The notes beneath the pieces were generated by a model that was not told where the DNA came from, searched no databases, and worked only from the letters and a program-made list of their open reading frames with translations. DNA of 33,910 nucleotides, from assembly GCA_964387775.1 (NCBI GenBank), contig CAYLZO010000023.1, positions 1 to 33,910 of the forward strand, given 5' to 3'. Positions 28,187-33,910 of the stretch are shown in pieces (the first letter of the stretch is position 1; the number at the start of each line of letters is the position of its first letter). The DNA is from CAYLZO01 sp964387775. GTDB lineage: Bacteria; Chloroflexota; Anaerolineae; JAAYZQ01. The position numbers and the translations under genes were made by a program.

Positions 28187-29285
28187 TTGAGCACCGTAGA
28201 CAAGCAGGTCTGGGAAGAAGCCTATCGCCGCGCTGCCGAGGCCGCGCCNNNNNNNNNNCGTCGACCGGCGGATGCGCGACATCCTCTACGGCGACGTGCC
28301 GACCTTCATGGAGCTGCCCCACGCCCGCAAGGGCGAGGACCTGGCGGGGGCCGGCGTCGCCTTTTTGGGTATGGGCTACGAGGGAGTCAAGATCGACAGC
28401 CCGCATACCTACTTGCCCGACGCCGCCGCGCCCGCCGGCCCGGACAGTATCTACTATCGCACCGGCGCCGACCGGGCGCCCGAGGCCGTGCGCCGCTACA
28501 GTATCCACTACTCTATCCACCACGCCCACGGTCTCTTTGTCGAGTACGCGCCCGATTTCTACATCTTTGAGCATCTGCGCGCCGTGGACGCCGGCGACGT
28601 GCCGGTGGTGCCCGGCGACGCCGAGACCTCCTTTGCCCGCTGCGAGGCTCGCGTCGCCGAGATCGTGGCCGCCGGGGCGGTGCCTCTGGTCTGCGGCGGC
28701 GATCACGCCATCACCTTGCCCGTGGTCCGGGCCGTGGCCGGGTCGCTGAAGGGGCGGCTGGGGCTGATCCACCTCGATTCCCACTACGATCTCTGCTGGG
28801 ACCCGCCCCTCTTTGCCGGTTCCCAATGGGCCCAGATCCTGCAACTGCCCAACGTGGAGGTCGAGAACTTTTGCCAGATCGGGATGCGCGGGTTGCGCCA
28901 GGTGCCCTTCGAGGTCGAGGTGGCGCAGAGCCTGGGCCACCGCGTGTGGACGATGGCCAACGTGGACCACGACGGCATCGAAAACGTGGTGGACGACGCC
29001 CTGGAGCGGGCCACCGAGGGCACCGCCGGCGTCTACGTCTCGCTGGACATCGACGTGGTGGACCCCGCCTACTGCCCGGCGCAAAAGTACCCCGAGCCGG
29101 CGGGGTTGACGTCGAAGCAGATCATCGCTGCGCTGCGGCGCATCGGCCAGAAAGCGGACGTCAAGGGATTTGACCTTTGCTGCTTGGGTCCGCAGTACGA
29201 CGACCGGGTGGGCACCGGCTCGCATCTGGCGGCGCGGCTCTTCGTCGAGGTCCTGGCGGCCATCGCCTGGCGGCGCAGATCGTGA
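28187..29285 (+). CDS. Arginase/agmatinase-family ureohydrolase
   Basis: The gene runs from TTG 28187 (AAGGGAGG 6 nt before) to TGA 29285, with 10 N at 28249-28258; the frame after the gap differs from that before it because the gap length is nominal. About 362 residues. All metal ligands of the family are present: GGDHAITLP, then HLDSHYD (D-x-H-x-D), then SLDIDVVDPAYCP, followed by PEPAGLTS. Members cleave guanidino groups, using a binuclear Mn or Ni centre, to release urea (arginase, agmatinase, guanidinobutyrase, guanidine hydrolase) or formamide. The N-terminal part (DSPHTYLPDAAAPAGPDSIYY, RAPEAVRRYSIHYS) is not one I can tie to a subgroup, so the substrate is open. Position after an amino-acid-type ATPase suggests it acts on an imported guanidino compound. 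Confidence 0.87.
28249..28258. other. Assembly gap (10 N) near the 5' end of the ureohydrolase
   Basis: The flanks encode EAA and VDRRMRD. Joining them directly would read EAAPVDRRMRD in one frame, so the gap may contain nothing or a multiple of three bases. Confidence 0.75.
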
Positions 29286-29337
29286 TGCGTAATGCGTGAT
29301 GCAGATCACGCATCACGCATTACGCATCACGTATCAC
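29282..29337. repeat. Inverted heptameric repeat
   Basis: Units GTGATGC, GTAATGC, GTGATGC (29282-29302) face GCATCAC, GCATTAC, GCATCAC, GTATCAC (29310-29337), giving a perfect 20-bp stem (29282-29301 with 29311-29330). It contains the ureohydrolase stop codon and could also act as a transcript-end hairpin. Confidence 0.72.
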
Positions 29338-29349
29338 ATTTTGGATCAG

Positions 29350-29378
29350 TTGACAAGAGCCCCTGACTGGCGTACAAT
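29350..29378 (+). promoter_or_regulatory. Sigma70 promoter giving a leaderless mRNA
   Basis: TTGACA (29350-29355), 17-nt spacer, TACAAT (29373-29378). ATG 29385 starts 6 nt after the -10 box, at the expected transcription start, and no Shine-Dalgarno precedes it. Confidence 0.78.
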
Positions 29379-29384
29379 GGCCCC

Positions 29385-30428
29385 ATGAATGCAGTCCAGG
29401 CTTGGTGGCCGTTCGTCGTGGTCTTTGTCGTGGGGCTGGGGGTGGCTCTCGTGGTTACGCCGCTGGCGGCGGCCCTGGGCCGCCGTTGGGGCATCGTGGA
29501 CGAGCCCGGCCCCCGCCGCTGGCACCGGGGGGCCATTCCCCGGACCGGCGGCCTGGCCCTCTTTGTGGCGTTCATGGCGGCGGCGCTGCTGGGCCAGTGG
29601 CTCCCGGTGCCCCGCCTGGATCCCAAGGAAATGGCTCGCTTCTTGGGCATTGCCCTGGGCAGCACCTTTCTCTTCGTCGTCGGCTACATAGACGACCGCG
29701 TAGAGCTGCCACCCGGCCCTCAGTACCTGGCCCAGGCGGTCGCCGGCCTCATCGCCATCGTCTGCCTGGTCTTTATCGAGCGGGTCATGAACCCCTTCAC
29801 CGACGAGCTGACCATCTTTCCCTACTGGTTTATCGTGGCCTTTACCCTGGTCTGGATCATGGGCATGATCAACACCATCAATTTTCTCGACGGCCTCGAC
29901 GGGCTGGCGACGGGCGTCGGGGCCATCGTCAGTGGCTTCCTGGCGATCCACATGCTCCGCGAGGGGCAATACAGCGTGGCCTTGCTGCCGCTGGCCCTCC
30001 TGGGGGCGACGCTGGGCTTTTTGCCCTACAATTTCTCCCCGGCACGCATTTTTCTGGGCTCGGGCTCGCTGATTCTGGGCTATGCGATTGCCACACTGGG
30101 CATTGCCGCCGGGGCCAAGATGGCGCTGGTGCTCCTGGTGCTGAGCATCCCCATCGTGGACGTGGCCTGGCTCATCGTCAGCCGGCTGCGGGCGGGCCAT
30201 TCCATCGGCCAAGCCGACCGGCGCCACCTGCACTTTCGCCTCCTCGACCTCGGTCTGAGCCACCGGCAGGTGGTGTTGCTCTACTACGGCTATTGTCTGG
30301 TGCTTGGCCTGGCCGCCTTGCTCATCAATTCCCGGTTGCTCAAGTTGGCGACGCTGGTGGTGCTGGGCTTGGGCACGCTGCTCCTTTTAGTTTGGCTGGC
30401 CCGCCGCACGCTGCACCATCCAGAGTAG
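29385..30428 (+). CDS. WecA/TagO-family undecaprenyl-phosphate sugar-1-phosphate transferase
   Basis: 347 residues from ATG 29385. About ten membrane helices of the MraY/WecA superfamily. Signature parts: DEPGPRRWHRGAIPRTGG at ~37-54, G-Y-I-D-D-R at ~102, NTINFLDGLDGLA at ~163-175, and the C-terminal D-R-R-H-L-H-F-R-L-L-D-L-G-L-S-H-R-Q at ~277 that resembles WecA/TagO rather than MraY. Such enzymes start O-antigen, teichoic acid or other surface glycan synthesis by loading GlcNAc-1-P (or similar) on undecaprenyl phosphate. One oddity: the normal F-M-G-D-x-G-S loop is F-L-G-S-G-S here, one residue shorter and without Asp (30051-30068). The His pair H-x-H-H is also changed to HLHF. Either activity is altered or a triplet is missing from the assembly. 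Confidence 0.9.
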   Translation: MNAVQAWWPFVVVFVVGLGVALVVTPLAAALGRRWGIVDEPGPRRWHRGAIPRTGGLALFVAFMAAALLGQWLPVPRLDPKEMARFLGIALGSTFLFVVGYIDDRVELPPGPQYLAQAVAGLIAIVCLVFIERVMNPFTDELTIFPYWFIVAFTLVWIMGMINTINFLDGLDGLATGVGAIVSGFLAIHMLREGQYSVALLPLALLGATLGFLPYNFSPARIFLGSGSLILGYAIATLGIAAGAKMALVLLVLSIPIVDVAWLIVSRLRAGHSIGQADRRHLHFRLLDLGLSHRQVVLLYYGYCLVLGLAALLINSRLLKLATLVVLGLGTLLLLVWLARRTLHHPE

Positions 30429-30513
30429 GGGCCGGGCTGGGGAATAACCAGGGTTATTTGTCTGTAGGAAGGGAGAACGCGGCTCGAGTTCGCCGGGCTG
30501 TAAACGTCCTTAC

Positions 30514-30542
30514 TTGACCGAACGTCTGTTTCAAGGTACAAT
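30514..30542 (+). promoter_or_regulatory. Sigma70-type promoter of the TPR/zinc-finger protein
   Basis: TTGACC (30514-30519), 17-nt spacer, TACAAT (30537-30542); the predicted start near 30549 is 20 nt before the chosen ATG 30569. Confidence 0.73.
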
Positions 30543-30568
30543 CAAGGCGATTGAACCGGAGTATGTCA

Positions 30569-31438
30569 ATGACTGATTCTACAGATGTTAGGGAACTGAT
30601 CCAACGCGGACAGGCAGCTGCCCGTGTTGGTGACATAAAAGAGGCGCGGGACCTTCTGCGCCGCGCTGTCGAGCTGGCACCCAACCGCGCCGAGGCCTGG
30701 CTGGCCCTGGCTGGCGTCGAAGATGATCCGGCGAAAAAGATCGCGTGCTTTGAAAAGACGCTGGAGCTGGACCCGGAGAACATCGAGGCGCGACTGGGGC
30801 TGGAGATGCTGGAGCTGAGGCTGCAACGGCAGACATCGCGCCAGGCCGAGGAGCCGGTGGGTGATGACCTGGATTCGGTCATCGCCGCAGCCTCTCGCCG
30901 CCTGGAAGAGACCATGGGTCCACTCCCGGCCTCCGACGTCGGCGAGGTGCCCCTGGACGACGAGGTGCTCTACTGCGCCAACCATCCCAACGTGGAGACG
31001 ATGCTGCGCTGCAACCGCTGCGGCAAGCCGATCTGCACCCGCTGCGCCGTCCAGACGCCGGTGGGCTACCGCTGCAAGCAGTGCGTGGGGCAGCAGCAGT
31101 CCATCTTTTATTCCGGCGGCGCGGCCGACTATGTCATCGGCGGGGCCGTGGCCCTGGTGCTGGGCGGCATTGCGGGCGTCATCATGGGCCTGTTGGGCTA
31201 TTGGTTCTTTGCCCTGATCCTGGGCGCCCCCGCCGGGATTGGCATCGCCGAGGTGGTGCGCTTTTTCGTGCGCAGACGCCGTAGCAAGCACCTGTGGCTG
31301 GTGGTGAGCGGCGGCATCGTCGTTGGCAGCTTGCCCGCCGTCCTGTTCAACTTGCTCGCCATGGACATCTGGTCGCTGATCTCGACCGGCATCTTTCTCT
31401 TCCTGGCCGTCGGCGCGGCAGCGGCCCGCCTTCGCTGA
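30569..31438 (+). CDS. TPR and B-box-like zinc-finger membrane protein
   Basis: 289 residues from ATG 30569, 7 nt after GGAG (30558-30561); TTG 30551 and ATG 30563 are in-frame alternatives but lie at the transcript start or too close to GGAG. Residues ~5-95 form two to three TPR-like helix pairs (GQAAARVGDIKEARDLLRRAVELAPN and a second P-E-N-I-E unit). Residues ~133-175 hold a treble-clef/B-box-like zinc site with pairs C-x-N-H, C-x-x-C, C-x-x-C and C-x-x-C (YCANH, CNRCGKPICTRC, CKQC). The C-terminal ~110 residues have three or four membrane helices around a basic loop (RFFVRRRRSKH). Related zinc-finger segments occur before membrane domains such as rhomboid proteases, but no rhomboid Ser/His motif is present. 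The role is unknown. Confidence 0.8.
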   Translation: MTDSTDVRELIQRGQAAARVGDIKEARDLLRRAVELAPNRAEAWLALAGVEDDPAKKIACFEKTLELDPENIEARLGLEMLELRLQRQTSRQAEEPVGDDLDSVIAAASRRLEETMGPLPASDVGEVPLDDEVLYCANHPNVETMLRCNRCGKPICTRCAVQTPVGYRCKQCVGQQQSIFYSGGAADYVIGGAVALVLGGIAGVIMGLLGYWFFALILGAPAGIGIAEVVRFFVRRRRSKHLWLVVSGGIVVGSLPAVLFNLLAMDIWSLISTGIFLFLAVGAAAARLR

Positions 31439-31458
31439 CGAAAGAGTGATAGGGAACG

Positions 31459-33213
31459 TTGTTATCTGAGCTGACCATCCGCGATTTTGCCATCATAGAC
31501 GAGCTGCACCTGCACTTTAGGCCGGGCTTTAACGTGTTGACCGGCGAGACCGGCGCGGGCAAATCGATCATCATCGATGCCGTGAGCCTGCTCCTGGGGG
31601 CCCGCGGCGAGGCCGAGTTTGTACGCACCGGTGCCGACCGGGCGCTGGTCGAGGGTGCATTCCTTCTCGACGAGGAGACCCAGCGGGTGGTCCATCCGAT
31701 CCTGGAGCAGGAGGGGCTGGAGGGGGACTCGGCCGAGGTGCTCCTGCTGGGTCGCGAGATCCGGCGCGAGGGGCGCAACGTCTGCCGGGTTAACGGCCGG
31801 GCGGTGGCGCTCAAGGTCCTGTCGAGCATCGGCGAGCACCTGGTGGACATCCACGGCCAGACCGAGCACCTGTCGCTGATGCGCGTGCGCGAGCACCTCG
31901 ACCTGCTGGATCGCTACGGGGAGCTGTGGCCGTTGCGCGATCAGGTCGCCGGCCGCGTGCGAGAACTCCGGGCCGTGCGCCGCGAGCTGGCCAACCTGCG
32001 CCGCGACGAGCGGGAGCTGGCCCGCCGCGTGGACCTGCTCGAGTACCAGGTCCACGAGATCGAGTCGGCCCGTCTGGAGGTGGGCGAGGAGGAGGCGCTT
32101 ACCCAAGAGCGAAATCGCCTGGCCAACGCCGAGCAACTGCGCGACCTGGCCGAAGAAGCCTATCAGGCCCTGTACGAGGGCGAAGGGGAGCGGGCGGCGG
32201 CCGTGGACTTGATCCAGGGCGCCGTGCGGGCCTTGAGCCGGCTGGCCCGCCTCGATCCCTCACTCAGCGTCCAGGTCGAATCGGCCGAGACGCTGAGTTA
32301 TCAACTTGAAGACCTGGTGCTTTCGCTCCGTGACTATCGCGACCAGATCGAGTTCAATCCCCGACGCCTGACTCAGGTAGAGGATCGCCTGATCCTGATC
32401 CACAACCTCCAGCGCAAGTACGGCGACGCTATCGAGGACGTGCTGGCCTTCGTCGAGCGGGCGAAGGGCGAACTGGAAGCCATCGAGCACAGCGAAGAGC
32501 GCATCGTCGAGCTGGAGGCAGAGGAGGAGCGACTTCTCGGCGAGATCGGCGAGATCGGCGCAGAATTGTCGGCCCAACGCCGAGCGGCTGGCGAGCGGCT
32601 GGCGGCCGGCATTGAATCCCAATTGGACGAGTTGAGCATGGCCCGCGCCCGTTTTGGCGTGGACCTCGCTTGGAGAGACGACGTCGAAGGGGCCTATGTG
32701 GACGGCCGGCGGGTCTCTTTTGACCTCAGCGGCCTGGATCGCGCCGAGTTTTTGGTGGCGCCCAACGTCGGCGAGCCCCTCAAGCCCCTGGTGCGCATTG
32801 CCTCGGGCGGTGAGACGTCGCGCCTGATGCTGGCCCTCAAGACGGTGCTCGCCCAGGCCGACCGCACGCCGACCCTCATCTTTGACGAGATTGACGCCGG
32901 CATTGGGGGGCGGGTGGGCTCGGTGGTGGGACAGAAGCTCTGGGGGTTGACCGAGGAGCAGGGCAAGAGCCGGCGCCACCAGGTATTGTGCGTGACCCAC
33001 TTGCCCCAGCTCGCCAGCTACGGCGATGTGCATCTCCTGGTTCGTAAAGAGATCGTTGCGGACCGCACCGTCACCGTGGTCCAGGCCCTGGACGACGAGA
33101 CCCGCGAGCGCGAGATGGCCAGCATGTTGGGGGCTCTGACCGACCGCACCCGGGCCAGTGCCCGCGAAATGCTATTGTCCAGCCAGAAAGATAAGGAAAT
33201 GAGGGGGGACTAG
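31459..33213 (+). CDS. recN: DNA repair protein RecN
   Basis: 584 residues from TTG 31459 (AGGGA 3 nt before). RecN is an SMC-like ATPase that helps double-strand break repair by binding DNA ends and promoting RecA-dependent recombination. Seen here: MLSELTIRDFAIIDELHL at the N-terminus, Walker A GETGAGKS at ~32-39, NGRAVALKVLSSIGEHLVDIHGQTEHLSL, two Arg/Glu-rich coiled coils (about 155-225 and 290-390) around a short hinge, then the signature ASGGETSRLMLALK, Walker B TLIFDEIDAGIGG and the His-containing VTHLPQLA. Everything required for ATPase activity is intact. The response regulator gene starts 2 bp after its stop, so the two are translated from one message. Confidence 0.96.
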   Translation: MLSELTIRDFAIIDELHLHFRPGFNVLTGETGAGKSIIIDAVSLLLGARGEAEFVRTGADRALVEGAFLLDEETQRVVHPILEQEGLEGDSAEVLLLGREIRREGRNVCRVNGRAVALKVLSSIGEHLVDIHGQTEHLSLMRVREHLDLLDRYGELWPLRDQVAGRVRELRAVRRELANLRRDERELARRVDLLEYQVHEIESARLEVGEEEALTQERNRLANAEQLRDLAEEAYQALYEGEGERAAAVDLIQGAVRALSRLARLDPSLSVQVESAETLSYQLEDLVLSLRDYRDQIEFNPRRLTQVEDRLILIHNLQRKYGDAIEDVLAFVERAKGELEAIEHSEERIVELEAEEERLLGEIGEIGAELSAQRRAAGERLAAGIESQLDELSMARARFGVDLAWRDDVEGAYVDGRRVSFDLSGLDRAEFLVAPNVGEPLKPLVRIASGGETSRLMLALKTVLAQADRTPTLIFDEIDAGIGGRVGSVVGQKLWGLTEEQGKSRRHQVLCVTHLPQLASYGDVHLLVRKEIVADRTVTVVQALDDETREREMASMLGALTDRTRASAREMLLSSQKDKEMRGD

Positions 33214-33215
33214 CG

Positions 33216-33908
33216 ATGGCCGTCAAGATTCTGGTCGTAGATGACGAGCCCGACATGACGGCCTTGCTTCACCATGCCCTCGTTCGCGAAGGCTACGAAG
33301 TCGAAATCGCATTCGACGGCCGCACGGCGTTACGCAAGGCCCAGTCTTTTCAGCCAGATCTGATCATGCTCGACATCATGATGCCCGAGATGAGTGGCTG
33401 GGAGACCCTGCGGCATCTGCGCGAGTTCTCCCAAGTTCCCGTGATCATGCTGACGGCTGTGAGCGGCGAAAGGCCGACGATCCAGGGTCTAGACCTCGGT
33501 GCGGACGACTATGTCACCAAGCCCTTTGGCATACGAGAGTTGAAGGCCAGGGTGCGGGCGACGCTGCGCCGTGCTGCGACACCGAGGGCGAGAGAAGAGC
33601 AACTTCTCACCTTTGATGAGGGGCGGCTGGTCATCGATCCCTGTACTTATAGAGTCATGGTCGATGGCGAGGAAGTGGATTTGACGCCGACCGAGCACCA
33701 GTTGTTGTTTTACCTGGCGTACAACGCCGGTCAGGTGTTGACGCACGCCCAGATCCTGGAAAAGGTGTGGGGGCCGGGTTACGAAGACAGCCTGGCCAAC
33801 GTCAAAGTGTACGTCCAGCGCCTGCGGAGCAAGATCGAGCCAGATTCGAGCAATCCACGTTACATCCAGACCCAGCGGGGCCTTGGGTATTACATGGAAA
33901 AGCTCTGA
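33216..33908 (+). CDS. OmpR/PhoB-family response regulator
   Basis: 230 residues from ATG 33216, complete, ending 2 bp before the window edge. The receiver domain (1-~118) has the acidic pair DDE (10-12), the phospho-acceptor Asp in LIMLDIMMPEMSG (~53), Thr in VIMLTA and the Lys of VTKPF. The DNA-binding winged helix (~130-228) has V-D-L-T-P-T-E-H-Q-L-L, AQILEKVWG and the recognition helix-wing region NVKVYVQRLRSKIEPDSSNPRYIQTQRGLGYY. It should be phosphorylated by a sensor kinase that probably lies just downstream, beyond this window. Co-transcription with recN is suggested by the 2-bp spacing, an unusual pairing whose meaning is unknown. Confidence 0.95.
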   Translation: MAVKILVVDDEPDMTALLHHALVREGYEVEIAFDGRTALRKAQSFQPDLIMLDIMMPEMSGWETLRHLREFSQVPVIMLTAVSGERPTIQGLDLGADDYVTKPFGIRELKARVRATLRRAATPRAREEQLLTFDEGRLVIDPCTYRVMVDGEEVDLTPTEHQLLFYLAYNAGQVLTHAQILEKVWGPGYEDSLANVKVYVQRLRSKIEPDSSNPRYIQTQRGLGYYMEKL

Positions 33909-33910
33909 GC

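Noticed and set aside
1..33910. CRISPR array, tRNA, rRNA, insertion sequence or prophage
   Set aside because: No regularly spaced direct repeats with unique spacers, no tRNA-like cloverleaf noticed, and no transposase, integrase or phage structural gene recognised; a tRNA scan was not possible by eye with full certainty.

Overview
The window is a high-GC bacterial fragment that reads as a member of the Chloroflexota (Anaerolineae/Caldilineae-like). The indications are secreted proteins ending in a Y/H-L-P-[IL]-V-x-[KR] tail, a SARP/BTAD regulator with an NB-ARC ATPase, a subtilase propeptide of the type common in that phylum, frequent GTG/TTG starts, and sigma70-type promoters with 17-nt spacers. 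Two runs of exactly 10 N inside conserved genes show it is a scaffolded draft assembly, probably a metagenome-assembled genome. The phylum is inferred from family resemblance, not from a marker gene.

Layout. 1-2.3 kb: 3' end of a CoA-acylating aldehyde dehydrogenase (EutE/PduP type), a TPR lipoprotein and an M16 zinc peptidase. 2.3-6.0 kb: a small alpha/beta-barrel-like protein, convergent with a 1137-residue SARP-type regulator. 6.1-9.5 kb: a palindromic intergenic element, a 70-residue protein and three secreted surface proteins; two carry the LPIV-type tail, and the third has a tail remnant in another frame just after its stop. 9.5-9.9 kb: a candidate ~180-nt small RNA on the minus strand with its own promoter and terminator, divergent from a promoter for a J-domain protein. 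9.9-12.2 kb: J-domain protein overlapping a tRNA-queuosine mannosyltransferase homologue, then a decayed subtilase. 12.2-15.2 kb (minus strand): an operon of a solute-binding lipoprotein, a DUF6884-like protein and a NERD-domain membrane protein.

15.5-29.3 kb is the centre of interest. From a consensus promoter (15508-15536) runs a leader ORF containing an attenuator-like hairpin, then MalF-like and MalG-like sugar permeases, a 1286-residue lipoprotein that joins three different solute-binding proteins (sugar family 1, amino-acid family 3, peptide family 5) in one chain, DppB- and DppC-like peptide permeases, an amino-acid-type permease fused behind a WD40 propeller, one GlnQ/HisP-type ATPase, and an arginase-family ureohydrolase. 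Parts of three ABC importer classes, a binding protein matching all three and a single ATPase are thus assembled in one operon, and several permeases carry extra domains or extra membrane segments. I know of no described system with this architecture but could not search for one.

29.3-33.9 kb: a WecA/TagO-family phosphoglycosyl transferase with a leaderless promoter and a missing active-site Asp, a TPR/zinc-finger membrane protein, RecN and an OmpR-family response regulator. I recognised no tRNA, rRNA, CRISPR array, transposase or phage gene.
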